A stretch of 64,000 nt of DNA from the NCBI GenBank assembly GCA_963513935.1, contig OY740777.1:13565092-13629091 (forward strand). The letters run 5' to 3'. The translations under genes and the position numbers were made by a program. Under the pieces are notes generated by a model. That model was not told the origin of the DNA. It ran no database searches and worked only from the letters and a program-made list of their open reading frames with translations. Every line of letters begins with the position of its first letter. Within the stretch, counting starts at the first letter, position 1. This DNA is from Aphrophora alni. Lineage: Eukaryota > Arthropoda > Insecta > Hemiptera > Aphrophoridae. Shown in pieces: positions 23,151-33,674 of this stretch.

Positions 23151-23265
23151 GCAGTTCGTGAGCAAAGTGTCTTTTTTAAACTCGATAAAATTGACGCACT
23201 CTGCAAGCCTCGTGCGTCAACATTTTTTTCTCGTTTAAAAATGTGCCACTTTGCTCACTAGTTGC
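23151..23265. mobile_element. 115-bp palindromic (MITE-like) element
   Basis: GCAGTTCGTGAGCAAAGTG at the left is mirrored by CACTTTGCTCACTAGTTGC at the right. The arms continue inward through TTTAAACTCGA / TCGTTTAAA and TTGACGCAC / GTGCGTCAA to a loop of about 12 bp. Nearly the whole element can fold into one hairpin. No coding capacity; superfamily unknown. Confidence 0.8.
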
Positions 23266-23759
23266 ACAAATAACTATTTTACCTCTAACCAAAATAAAAT
23301 AGCTTTTAAATATTGTATTCTACGAATGATATTTTATTACCCCAAACACTACAGCAGTCATATTTTGTTCAATCAAAAACATAATTATAATATTGTCAAC
23401 AATATGCATTAAAACGTTATTTAAAGTTGTTTTTGTAATTCTTTGTTGAGGTTATGTTTTTACGTTGTCATAAATACATAGCTGTGACAAGTTAAATAGA
23501 ATCAAAAAATTTGTTTTTCTAAATAATATTTTTTTAAATTGTTTTACTTAAATGAAACACAATACAATATTTAGTAAAATTCTAATTATTGAGTCTTGCC
23601 GATCATGGTTTCCCCAGGAATTAACGAGGCAACTTAACACAGACTAAGGAAAAATATTATAAAGCAAACAATTTACCGTTACTTTACATACAATTTAAAC
23701 TTCAACTTTCTTTTATTTGTAACTATTATTTTAAGTACCTATATTAAAATAATATTATT
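23266..23759. other. AT-rich stretch, nothing recognised
   Basis: No frames, RNA genes or shared repeats noticed. Confidence 0.45.
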
Positions 23760-24293
23760 AACATTAATTTTTTCACGTATTTTTTTAAAAATTATTTTTT
23801 AAATTTTTATTACAGAATTACAACTAGGCAATAGAGTTTATCTAGTAATATGCATTTAATACTAATGTCACTGTTTGTTGAAGTAACACCTACCGATGGA
23901 CTCCTGATGTTCATGTGTGATTTGTTACAATTTCTCATTGCATAGTTCTAGAGGCTTCGTCCTTTTCAAGCGACGGGTCTCGCCAGAGTTGTCTAACAAG
24001 CAAGCTATTTCCTTGTTCTCGTGCTGTAGAAGTCTTTGCTTGTGTTTCTCTGCAAATCTTTTGATTTCCTCTAACACAGTGTTTAACCTAAGGTCACTAT
24101 GAAGACTGTCATTGCGAACGAACCACGGAGCCTTTACAATACTTCGCAGGACTTTGTTCTGGAAAGTTGGAATAACTTTTATAGGCCTATTTGTGTTTTT
24201 TGTACAGCCCCACAACTGGATTCCATAGGTCCATACTGGCTTCAGTATTTGCTTGTATAGAAGCAGTTTGTTGTGTAGGTCTAACTGAATGAA
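23760..24293 (-). mobile_element. 5'-truncated Jockey-type retrotransposon insertion
   Basis: The minus strand contains the end of the RT open frame, a ~100-bp 3' UTR, an AATAAA-type signal near 23812 (CTGTAATAAAAATTT) and an A-rich tail to about 23765. The element breaks off abruptly at about 24293, as expected of target-primed reverse transcription that stopped early. Target-site duplications could not be fixed by eye. Confidence 0.7.
23925..24293 (-). pseudogene. Jockey-type reverse transcriptase, C-terminal 123 codons
   Basis: The frame is open without a stop for 123 codons. It reads HNKLLLYKQILKPVWTYGIQ, then LWGC, then PTFQNKVLRSIVKAPWFVRN, DSLHSDLRL, EEIKRFAEKHKQRL, and ends RRLKRTKPLELC. 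These are the successive conserved blocks of the C-terminal ('thumb' and tail) region of insect Jockey-clade ORF2 proteins (compare IKPIWTYGIQLWG, LRSIVNAPWYVRN and RRLKRTKP). The palm domain and endonuclease are missing. The unbroken frame makes it the youngest-looking protein relic in the window. Length is about one-seventh of a full ORF2. Confidence 0.9.
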
Positions 24294-24299
24294 TCCAAA

Positions 24300-24690
24300 T
24301 CAACCTATGTCAACTTTACAAATATGAAAATCAACCCAATTCCACTTTTCACGTATTCAAAAAAATAACAATTATTATATTATATTTATTATGTAAATTC
24401 ATTAATTTGTTTACTATTTTCCTTTTTCAATATAGTTCGGTTTTATAGAAATAATATTTGCTCTAAATTAAATAATACTATATAAAGAACTAAAGTATTT
24501 AACTTTATATAAATCAATAATTAACACTGCATACAAAATAAATTTAAGTGAAAAAATCAGTTACCCTAATTAAAAAACCTGTTAAGACTGTTACCATCAC
24601 TTTAAAAAACTAGAGTTCAGTAACTGATTAACAAGAATTTTTTTTTAACTTGAAGCTTTACGTGACAAGCAGAATTTTAATGTTTAATTA
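24300..24690. other. AT-rich stretch, nothing recognised
   Basis: Nothing identified between the Jockey insertion and the mariner relic. Confidence 0.45.
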
Positions 24691-25690
24691 TCAGGGTAAG
24701 TCAATAAGTAAAGTGAAATTGAAAAATCTATATATTTATTGTATTTACATAAATAATAGTAGCATTACTTTTGAATATAATCCCCTCCTACTTTTATGAA
24801 CTTAACGAGAATTTTAATTCCTTCCTGGAAGAAGGTTTTCGTCTCATGTTCAGAGATTTTTTGCACCGCTTCATTAGCCTCTTCATCCGATCAATAATGA
24901 TTCCCTAGCAACTGTTCTTTGTGGGCCAAAAAGATGAAAATCGCTTGGAGCCAACACTATATGGAGGGTAGTCCAACAGTTGAAAACCAATATTTTTAAA
25001 GTTCAGGACGGTGTTTTTTAGCCGTATGGGGTCGAGCGTTATCCTAAAGCAACATCACGCCTTTTGAAACTTTAGCTCACAGTAGTTATCACTATTTATT
25101 GTTTGACCTTTAAGTTTGAAGAGAACCAAAATTGGACCTTCCATATCCCAGAATATCGACATCATAAACTTTCCTGCAGACATCTGAGTTTTGAACTTAT
25201 TTTCTGAGGGAGATGAAGGATGTTTCCACACCAAACTTCGCTTATTCTATGGTTCAAAATAATGGACCCATGTTTCATGAACAGTTATTATTCGCTTAAG
25301 AAATGAGACTCCTTCTACTTCATAACGTTCCAAATGCATCTGTGTAATTTTCAAACGAATGTCTTTGTGGATGCTGGTCAATTGACTTTGAACCCAGCGA
25401 GCACAGACTTTTCGATAGTTTAAAGAATCGTGGGTGATTTAATATGCTGAGTCATGACTTAAATTTAACTCACTTGCAATTTCAACAACTTCACTTCGTT
25501 GATTATACAGAATCATTTGTTTAACCACTTCAATATTGTCATTAGTCTTTGAAGTGGAAGGCCTACCAGGCCGCTGTTCATCACACAGAGAAATCCTACC
25601 ACTTTAAAGCGATCAATCCATTCATAGATCTTGCTTCCACTTAAACAATTCTCTCCATACTGCTGCTGTATTCTCTGCTGGTTTCACACC
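24691..25690 (-). pseudogene. Decayed mariner transposase and element end
   Basis: The minus strand encodes, with several stops and frameshifts, successive mariner blocks: SKIYEWIDRFK and RPGRPSTSKT (helix-turn-helix linker), VVKQMILYNQRSEVVEIAS, RKVCARWVQSQLT, ETWVHYFEP, WKHPSSPSENKFKTQMSAGK, MMSIFWDMEGPI (first catalytic Asp kept), then a degenerate LDPIRLKNTV for the 'HDNARPH' box and LLDYPPYS for the 'HPPYSPDLAPSD' box, where the later catalytic residues are lost. One terminal repeat is plausible at 24691 (CAGGGTAAGTCAATAAGTAA). The N-terminus and other end are cut where the RT repeat begins. Confidence 0.88.
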
Positions 25691-25694
25691 TTCT

Positions 25695-26075
25695 AAATTG
25701 TTTCTCATATAAAACAATTACATTTTATTCCTAATAATAAGTAATAAATAATTTAAAATGATTAATGGTGTACTACAGGAAAATAATAAATAAATAAAAA
25801 TTGTATTATTTATAATATTTCTGTAAAAAATTTAAACAAATTAATATTAAATTTTTCTCTCAGTTCCCATTTTTCTCATATAAAACAAGTACATTTATAA
25901 TAATAAGTAAAACATAATTAAAAATGAGGTGTACCAAAGGGTTCAACATAGGATCCTCTGTTATGTCTTATATATATTTTTTATAAACGTACATTCAAAC
26001 TTCTCGAAATAATATCTATTCATTCTATCGAAACTTACTTATTAAACAAAAAATTGTAATAAATTTACATAAATT
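25695..26075 (+). repeat. Two extra partial copies of an RT-domain segment
   Basis: The segment beginning TTTCTCATATAAAACAA and ending near the GVPQGS codons occurs at about 25701 and 25873, ahead of the longer copy at about 26103 (spacings about 172 and 230 bp). The second copy includes GTTCAACATAGGATCCTCTG, the codons for the QGSILGPL block. The segment therefore duplicated in tandem within the element, or inserted repeatedly. Confidence 0.7.
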
Positions 26076-27010
26076 AATATTCTATTTTTTCTCAATTTCC
26101 ATTTTCTCGTATAAAACAAGTGCATTTTATTTATAATAATAAGTAATACACATTTAAAATGATTAATGGTCTACCACAGGGTTCAATATTGGATCCTTTG
26201 TTATTTATTATATATCAATGATTTACACCAAATCTTCTGCACTCTGAATTGACTCTGCCGATGATGTCACTCTAATAATAACAAATTGCAATAATACTCA
26301 AATAATATTAAAAAATGATTTGACTATAATGAATAGTTGCAGTCTTCTTTTAAATATTCAAGACTCATTTAATTAACTTTCATTCTAATCCATTTTCATG
26401 CGCTGATTATTCATATGTACACACACTACAAACAGTGTAAATACTTAATAGTTGTACTCTCCCCTTGGGAATACCATATTCTGTACTAACTGCTAAGCTA
26501 AATAAAACATATTTTGTAATAATAACCATTAATAAAGTTACTAGTCAAAATGAGTTTTTATGCCTACTTTTATTCCCTGAATTATATTCTGGGGAGATTC
26601 TAATAATAGTAAAAAGATAATTTCAAATACAGATACTGTGTAAACCACATTTAGAAAGACATGGTAAAATACCTCTACTATGTTTTGTTAAAACAAATTA
26701 TTCTAAGTTACTCAAATCTCAAAACCAACATGTATGCTCAACAAGAGGGAAAAATACCATCACCCTTTTTATAACACAGCAAAATTTGATAACGTAACAA
26801 ATTACATATGTATTGAAATGTACAATACAATTTAAAATGATCTAAAGTGGATATAAAATCCAAACAAATTAAAGAAAATATTTATTGTATATCTTTTGGA
26901 TAAGAGTTTTTATCCAGTTAAGGTATGCGGTTAAAGTAATCGAATTACCTGATTACCTGGAATTGGAAATCAATATATATGTTGAGGTGTGCAATTTTAT
27001 ATTTTAGTGT
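26075..27010 (+). pseudogene. Non-LTR reverse transcriptase, central and C-terminal part, decayed
   Basis: Reads MINGLPQGSILDPLLFIIY, then near 26250 DSADDVTLI (the catalytic A-D-D box, with both aspartates kept), NCNNTQIILKNDLTIMNS, LPLGIPYSVLTAKLNK, HLERHGKIPLLCFVKTNYSK with CSTRGKN, and a C-terminal run ending in an IKxNxIKxxLFxxY-like stretch. The order matches the palm-to-C-terminus of CR1/Jockey-group ORF2. Multiple stops and frameshifts are present. Same family as the minus-strand fragment at 21.7-21.9 kb. Confidence 0.78.
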
Positions 27011-27280
27011 CTTCTAATGTTGTTAGTATTAAGTTTCTTTCGTAACTGTCCACTTGTGATGAATTTAACTATTAACAAGCCATCTGACATCAGATTAGTC
27101 ATGTTTAATAAGAATTTTAAAATATAACCATTTTGGACTGGATATCCAGGTGGAGCCATTCTTCGTCTTTTCCTTGCTTCACTTCCAACTAAACCCCTGG
27201 AATTATTTAATCAACTACCCCACGTCTATAAGAGAGTAAAATAAGTTTTAAACATAACTTACTGGCATAAAAACGAGAGC
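27010..27280. other. Flank of the RT relic, unassigned
   Basis: May be the 3' UTR of the preceding retroelement; no poly(A) or short terminal repeat could be pinned down. Confidence 0.35.
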
Positions 27281-27283
27281 TAA

Positions 27284-27680
27284 TAGCAACTGTTTCGGTT
27301 TACAATTCATGCTCAAACATATTATTCTGAGCTTCCTTGCAACCCTTCTATTTTTTTTCCTTTTTACCCTTACACATTCCCAGCGTTTCAGTAGGACGCA
27401 ATCAATATAACCAACAGAAATTAATTTGTACCCAAACTTTTCGTCTGTTCCATTTTTAAATTAGTTATAAAATTTGTTTGTTAGCAACTGTTTCGGTTTA
27501 CAATTCATGCTCAAACATATTATTCTGAGCTTCCTTGCAACCCTTCTATTTTTTTCTTTTTACCCTTACACATTCCCAGCGTTCCAGGAGGTCGCATTCA
27601 ATATAACCAAAAGAAAATAATTTGTATAAAATATTTTCGACTGTTCCAGTTTTAAATTAGTTTGAGTGATACAATAATTA
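27284..27680. repeat. 198-bp tandem duplication
   Basis: TAGCAACTGTTTCGGTTTAC starts at 27284 and again at 27482. The copies stay alignable through ATTCTGAGCTTCCTTGCAAC, CCTTACACATTCCCAGCGTT, GTCTGTTCCA/GACTGTTCCA and TTTTAAATTAGTT. They differ at roughly one base in ten in the second half and almost none in the first. Confidence 0.85.
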
Positions 27681-27990
27681 TTAACAAGTCTGAATTGTAT
27701 ATTTTTTACAATACCAATTTCCTTAACATGGATCAAACAGTTGGTAGAGCACGTACTTATCTCGCCGCAGTTTGGACTAGTGAACTGTCAAAGGTTACAG
27801 TTTCTACGTTGGTTTATTGCGTTTCGCTTTTCAGTATTACTTCCTTCTTTATTTTCATTAGTCTAATGGGGAAAACCTCAAATTTGTATTACTGAAATAG
27901 GAAAAAAAGATTTAAAAAAGAACATATCAGAAAAAAACTGTCATTAGCATATTTAGTTTAGGAAACATGGAAGGTAATCGAATTATGATA

Positions 27991-28460
27991 CACGGGGTGT
28001 TTCCACACTACGTTCCAAAACTGCAGGATAAGGTTCTTTGGGTTAAAATAAGTAAAAAGTTACTATGAACTAATGTCCTAAAATGTTTAGTTTTCCGTCT
28101 GTCCGCTATTTTGTATTTTTTACTAAAACCTATTTTTGGAAATAAATTAGATATCTAGTCTAAATTTAGTGTAAATATTTTGTATATAAACTTTTATCAA
28201 TATATCAAAAACTAGGAAAAAGGTAACTTTGTTTTTTTATTTTTCCAAAATGGCGGCAGTTTAATACTTGTAATGTCCAATATATATAAACTTTACAACA
28301 AATTTACAAGAAACCAAAAAGTTTTCTTTTTTTTTTAATGAAAAAAAAAATTATATTTGTAATATTTCAGTAGCTTAAAAGAGAACCAACTTATTGTCTA
28401 CAGCACCAAAAATTAGCCTAAAACCAAAATATTTATGAATTATGATTTTTTTAAAGTTAT
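27991..28460 (+). repeat. Solo left arm of foldback family F
   Basis: Begins ACGGGGTGTTTCCACACTAC and follows the left arm of the 16.6-kb element to its tip: AAATGTTTAGTTTTCCGTCT, CCAAAATGGCGGCAGTTTAA, TTTCAGTAGCTTAAAAGAGA, CACCAAAAATTAGCCTAAAA. No mirrored right arm follows. A further partial arm (TTAGTTTACCGGCTAGCTGA) starts near 28473. Confidence 0.75.
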
Positions 28461-28569
28461 ATAAAAGATTTCTTAGTTTACCGGCTAGCTGACGTTTTGT
28501 ATTTTTTACAGAAAGATTAGTTTTTTAAGTACGTTTTATTGCAATAAAATGAAATTTGGTATAGTAGGC

Positions 28570-29865
28570 CTAGTTGGTAAAATAAAGATCTAATTATTTA
28601 AATAAACCAACTTGATCTCTTCATGTTGTACACTTCACATTTTCTAAATTCAACAGCACTAAAACTGCTGAACTCGTTAAAAAGTGATTTAGAATACGTT
28701 TTGCTACAATTTGTAATTTCAAATTAAACAATTTTATTTAACAGATTGAACGAAAAATAACGAATTCTAAATTAGTCGTCCGGCTATTTTATTAATTTGT
28801 GTGCTGTAAGATAAATTAGAAAATAAACCCAATCAATGTTTAGGTAGATTATTGTTGGATATTAAGAAAAAAAAATGGGAATATAGCTTTGTACAAAATG
28901 AAAGTGAGTGTAGAAGATTTGTAAGAATACAAACGATTTCTACGTGTGCGAGAATTTTGACTCTTGTACGCTATAAAGGTGAATTTAGTCATTAATTGGA
29001 GTTAATTTTTCTGTCACTCTTCGTTGTTTTATCTTCTAATGACATGTTTTGGATGAACTCCATCGTCAAAAGCTGTTTATGTGCACCAATAACACAAAAA
29101 AGATTAAGTAAACAAATTTTGAAAATGAAGTTTAAAAAAAGATAAACGTGGTCGAAGAATGAACTCAAATATATTTATTTATAAGCCCTTAATATATAGC
29201 GTAGTTTTTGGAGGTTTGTGTAATGTTTCATGTTTTAATATGATATAAAATTTATGTATGTAATTTTAAAGATGTCAGAGGTAGCTTCAGTCATGCTGAT
29301 ACCAAAATGAAAATTTTAAAAATTGTAATTCTTTTTCACTTTTGTAGGGTGACCAAAATAAAAAATAAATTATTATTTACAAAACAGTTACACTGTTTGT
29401 TAGTTCTAATACAACTAACAGAGTAATAGTACTGGGCTTCTGTTTTAACTTAGTAAAATGTATATGAACTATTTACAAACATAATTGGATTAAATATCTA
29501 AGGAGCATCATCTAGAATTTGCTATATTACTCAAATAATCAATAAGTTTTAATATTTTAAATTATGACGATTAAAAAAAAGGAAAAAAAGTGGTTTTTAT
29601 TACTTTAAAAAATAAAATAAAAACAATTTATATTTCTAATGTATAGCTATGTATTATTTTGACAATGTATTAATCTGATAATTTAAAAAATCTATTACAA
29701 AGATTTTAAATACTTTATAATTTCTATTTCCACTTTAATACGGTTTTATCGCTCCAAGTTTCCTAAAAATATCTTACAAGAAAATAAAAAACCACGTTTA
29801 AAATATAAAATGTATTAAAAATTGTTTTTTTTTTTTTTTTTTTATAAATTGCATTAAATAAAACT
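28570..29865. other. AT-rich stretch, nothing recognised; poly-T at 29825
   Basis: Ends in about 19 consecutive T at 29825-29843, just past the candidate splice donor on the minus strand. No genes or shared repeats identified. Confidence 0.45.
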
Positions 29866-29870
29866 TCAAG

Positions 29871-29880
29871 ACTTACCTCA
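29871..29880 (-). promoter_or_regulatory. Candidate 5' splice donor
   Basis: The plus strand ACTTACCTCA is TGAG|GTAAGT on the minus strand, a full match to the metazoan donor consensus. It gains weight because it borders the promoter-like segment to its right. Confidence 0.45.
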
Positions 29881-30032
29881 ACGCAAGCCGGACCGAACAC
29901 TTAACTCACAAACAAAACAGGAATTTTTAAAAAAAACCAAAACACAAAACCCCACCAAATATAATATCTTGCCTAACAGACTAAGAAACTCGATACGAGC
30001 TGTTTATGACTATGACAGCGAGAAGCGAATGA
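29877..30032 (-). other. Candidate non-coding first exon of a minus-strand gene
   Basis: On the minus strand the segment runs from an initiator-like TTCATTCGC at about 30032 to the GAG|GTAAGT donor at 29877. It contains no ATG and is less AT-rich than the DNA on its left, with unique-looking words such as AAGTGTTCGGTCCGGCTTGC. This fits a 5' UTR exon. If correct, the first intron runs left beyond 29.8 kb and the coding exons are outside the window. No acceptor or second exon was found, so this is an inference from a donor, composition and context. Confidence 0.38.
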
Positions 30033-30250
30033 ACCAACAAAAAACCTTTCAGTACTGGAGAAACTAGCGAGCTTCTGCGCAAAGCTGTATTCTCTCTCAC
30101 ACCCCTCCTCTCTCTCTCCCAATCTTCTCATCTCTTTCTTTAAAGCAATAAAACTGTAATCTCAACGTCGCTTGGAGTCTGCGCCTTTCTCGACTTTAAT
30201 ACCCCTCCTTCCCTTCTATTCTAATCCCCTTCTCTGATAGGCTCACGCAA
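30033..30250 (-). promoter_or_regulatory. GAGA-rich promoter-like segment
   Basis: On the minus strand there are clustered GAGAG words (30,080-30,125: GGGAGAGAGAGAGGAGGGG and GTGTGAGAGAGAATACAGC), C-poor purine runs, GCGCAGAAGCTCGC, and a second cluster AGAAGGGAAGGAGGGG near 30,200. GAGAG is the core of GAGA-factor sites in insect promoters. The segment is markedly richer in G+C than the neighbouring kilobases and is not shared with any repeat in the window. A divergent plus-strand promoter is possible. Confidence 0.4.
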
Positions 30251-30450
30251 AGCCAGTCCTAAACACTTGATAATTTCAACTTTTAAAATTTGGTTTCTTT
30301 GGTATGGTAAATACATTTAAATTATTTAAGAAATATTTACCTCATCTGAAAGAGAGGTTTTGGTGTACATCTTTTAAAAAATCCGTTTAAAGTGTTCTGA
30401 AAAATTTAATGAGTTTTAAAACTTGAAAGAATAAAACTATTTTTCACAAA
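30251..30450. other. Short unassigned stretch
   Basis: Nothing recognised. Confidence 0.4.
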
Positions 30451-30454
30451 TAGT

Positions 30455-30690
30455 ATGTTTTGAAACACGTTTCAAGGATAGAATCGTCATCTTCAGTAAT
30501 GCACGAGCTACCACTAAACTGTAACTTTAAGTTTGTACTTCGTGGATCACTGAAGATGGTAACTTTAGAGTTGAAACTTATAATTTAACTAGACTATAAC
30601 TATATCAATATGCGGGTAATTTAACTCATCAATAAAGATGGCAACTTTGCCGTTGAAACCCATTTGAATAAATAAACGTACTAGTTGTGA
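30455..30690. repeat. Cluster of Penelope-terminus / hammerhead-like hairpins
   Basis: Three copies of one motif. Minus strand at about 30467-30510: TACTGAAGATGACGATTCTA then CCTTGAAACGTG. Plus strand at about 30546-30575: CACTGAAGATGGTAACTTTA then GAGTTGAAAC. Plus strand at about 30632-30665: AAAGATGGCAACTTTGCCGT then TGAAACCC. Each is a short hairpin (for example GGCAA/TTGCC) followed by GAAAC. The third is followed by ATTTGAATAAATAAACG. A fourth close relative lies at 32.09 kb. Inverted orientation of the first against the others suggests terminal repeats of one relic. Confidence 0.45.
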
Positions 30691-30879
30691 GAATTTTGTT
30701 TCAGTTTTATTTAATCAATTATACCGTTTCACAAGTCAACTTCATTATTTATTTAAAGCTTTTCTTTGAGTACTATTTCCTTTTTTTCCAAATTATAAAT
30801 AGTTAAACATTTATTACAGTACCTTATAATTTTACATAGACAATACGTGGAGAAGATATTTAGTAAGTTTTTAGCAGAA

Positions 30880-31310
30880 ATATATTTTTTGAGCTTATTT
30901 TAAGTCCAAACGGGTAGTTTTTTTTAATAATAATGTCTGTCTTTCGTCTGTGAAATATTGTACAGTCCAAACATTTTGAACAAAGTTTGGGTGTGGACAT
31001 GTTTTGATCGTATTTTGAGATTTTTATTATAATATTTATTAGATATACTTTAAAAAAAAACTAATATGTTATGATTTTGATCAAATATAGCCTTCAGAGT
31101 CCAAATAAAACGTATTGAAGGACAACTCCCACCCAGAAAAATCAATTTATAACTAGAACACAAACAATCATGAAGTTGTTATATAATTTCTCAAAATTGG
31201 ATATAACGATTTCGTTCAAATTTTTCTGAAATTTGAAGGTTAATAACACAAAATTAGAAACGTGTGTTAAATCACAAGTAAAAAAACAAACTTTTCATAA
31301 ATCCATTATT
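30880..31310 (+). repeat. Dispersed repeat, family R
   Basis: Has family words in order: AGTCCAAATAAAACGTATTG, then AATTTCTCAAAATTGG, ACGATTTCGTTCAAATTTTT, TGAAATTTGAAGGTTAATAA and CACAAAATTAG. The same order recurs near 32.7-33.2, 45.3, 51.4-51.8, 53.8 and 57.0 kb. Non-coding; boundaries unclear. Confidence 0.55.
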
Positions 31311-31586
31311 CACTAATTTAGTGATATATAGAGATAAATGAACTAAACCTGTGTGCCAAAACATACCTCTACTACAGTTCAGAATTAATTAACCAAAAAA
31401 AAATTAAAATTACCGCCATTAGTTGAGAAAATTCTATTACAATCAAATATGATCTACTTAGAAGAAGTTTATAGAACAAATCCAACAAGTTTAGACTGTA
31501 TTTAAATATTTTAATCCAAAGTTACATATTTTTAAAATTCACAAAAATGAGACAAGTTGTAAGGACCTACTATCGCATAAGATACA

Positions 31587-32060
31587 TACAGGGTGTACAA
31601 AAAGTATCAGAACAGCGTTGTAGTTTTTGAACGATTGCAGATTAAGCAATAAAACTTAGCTTATCAATACTATACCTACTTTTTGAAGCAACTATCAGTT
31701 TTTCATCACCTTATGGGGAGAGAAGAAAATCTTAAATGAGATTAGAGATGGCGAGTTTTACATCATACTAAAGATCCCTGTTAGGAGAATATATTGCCGC
31801 AAATCCGACCTCAAAATGTTACCTTATACAAAATGGCGGCGGTTTAAAGTTATATTGTTAGGCTTGCCGAAAATGGCTTAATTTTCTTTTTTGCTATGGA
31901 GATATATAAGTAAAACCCCGACAATCCACACTGGATGTAAAGTACATTTTTTTTAGGATAGAGAATGACTTTTCACCCCCAGTTGATCGGTCTACGAGGA
32001 GTTACTCTATGCTAGTTGTTCTAGGCATACATTAAAAATTTTCTCCGTCCTCCTTGTAAT
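31587..32060 (+). repeat. Repeat with ACAGGGTGT terminus
   Basis: Starts TACAGGGTGTACAAAAAGTA. The interior contains TACAAAATGGCGGCGGTTTA, the AAAATGGCGG word common to family F arms, but otherwise differs from F. An opposite end may lie at TCTCCGTCCTCCTTGTAATA (about 32045). Probably a related non-autonomous family. Confidence 0.5.
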
Positions 32061-32079
32061 AACTATTAGTTATTGTAGC

Positions 32080-32190
32080 TCATGTATCACTGAGGATGGC
32101 TACTTTGTTGTTGAAACGCGATTGATTAAGTAAACGTAATTTTAATGAGATCTTGTGTTCGAGTTTTCTAATATTATCCCGTAAGTCAAG
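32080..32190 (+). repeat. Penelope-terminus-like hairpin motif
   Basis: TATCACTGAGGATGGCTACT then TTGTTGTTGAAACGCG, followed by ATTGATTAAGTAAACGTAAT. Same arrangement as the 30.5-30.7 kb motifs. Confidence 0.45.
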
Positions 32191-32199
32191 CTCAATATT

Positions 32200-32650
32200 T
32201 ATTTACAAAACCACGAATTTCCAAATAAAACTAACGAAACTAATTATGACACCAAAACAAAACGAATTACATTATGACATTTAAAAAACAATAAAGAGAA
32301 CAACAAATATTGTAAAACCTATAAAAAGTCACAGATCAAAGAGTCAGTGTTTTAATGTGTCGTTAGCATTACACTAGGTCCCGTTTCTATGGTAGATGGT
32401 TAGGTCTTTCTAATTAACAGCTAACTTTATTTCGCACCTCTTTCTGTGCCTTAACGATCATCAACTTTATTATGACGCCGTCCTTGACCGATGACCTTGA
32501 CTTTCATATCTTGTTAACTATTATTGTTCCGTTTATTTTAGTGTGTTTACAGAGTTGTAACCTATCAAACTTGTGGAGTTAATGATGTAGGGAACGGGAT
32601 AAAATCAAATACAATTCAAGTTTAAAACTTGGAAGGGAAGCTATCACAAA
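32200..32650. other. Unassigned stretch
   Basis: Nothing recognised; somewhat less AT-rich at 32,440-32,530. Confidence 0.35.
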
Positions 32651-32659
32651 ATAAAATCA

Positions 32660-33190
32660 AAACTTCAATTTACTAAGAGTTCACTCTAACGATTTTGATC
32701 AAATTTAGGTTTTTTGAGAACAAACATAACATTTCGTTACTTTTCTTAATTTACCTTCTTACTAGTATATGGAGACAAAGTAATATGAGTCCAAAAATAG
32801 ATATTTAGTTTTTGTGGGTATAACAGTTTTTAGGTCCTGAGAGTCCAAAAACAGTGATTTTTTTTAATGTAATTTTTTTACGGTGTCTCGTGCATTCCTC
32901 TACAGCCCAAATTGGAGGAATGATTTTATTCAAATTGGGAATTTGGTCATAACTTGGACAGATTACTTTTTTTTTTTAATAAATCCAAATTTGGGGGTAA
33001 CTACATTGAAAAAAAAAAAAATACAATTTCCTCAATATCTGCAGAAACGATTTTGATTAATTGTCTCAAAAATAGCCTCATAGAACCCAAACAAAACGTA
33101 TTGGACCCCATCTCTAAAAGACGCAGTTCGTGAGTAATTGGTTAAAAAAATCGGGAAAGGGTTATTATGAAATACGTAATTTATTTTCAA
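32660..33190 (+). repeat. Dispersed repeat, family R
   Basis: AACGATTTTGATCAAATTTA at about 32690, a second AACGATTTTGATTAATTGTC at about 33050, then AACCCAAACAAAACGTATTG and GCAGTTCGTGAGTAATTGGT. It appears to be two overlapping partial copies. Confidence 0.55.
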
Positions 33191-33374
33191 AAACAAGGTA
33201 CTTCGGAGTATTGTCAGTGCGCCGTGATTTTCGTAATGAAATAGTAATTTCGAGATTAATCCTGTCCCAGGTACACAGGAACGCTTACAACTAGATATTT
33301 TAAGTACAACAACGAAATGCTAGACAGTGAAATTGTGCGCCATTAAAAGACAAAAACTTCAGGGACACACTTTA

Positions 33375-33560
33375 ATGAGTAAGGGCTTGGCAATCCACGC
33401 TTTTTTTATTTTGTCTTGGGTTTGATCCTTTTCTTTCATCTTTACTATCAGATTTCTCTTGACCAACTCTTATTCTTTCCCGAACCTGACACTACTAGTT
33501 TATAAAGGATTATAGGTCTTTATTTTATGTTCTTTTCTTTCTTTTTATCTATAATCCAAT
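33375..33560 (+). repeat. SINE-like family S copy
   Basis: TGAGTAAGGGCTTGGCAATCC, TTGGGTTTGATCCTTTTCTT, ATCAGATTTCTCTTGACCAA, CCTGACACTACTAG, ATAGGTCTTTATTTTATGTT, ending in TTTTTATCTATAATCC. It directly abuts the next copy. Confidence 0.7.
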
Positions 33561-33579
33561 ATAGAATTTTTTAATCTAT

Positions 33580-33620
33580 ATATATCTAAGGGACCCTAGC
33601 TAGATCTACACCCTTTTCAA

Positions 33621-33674
<54 letters not shown>

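Noticed and set aside
27284..27680. CRISPR or phage-like repeat-spacer structure
   Set aside because: Only two units of 198 bp without regular short repeats; the genome is eukaryotic by every sign.
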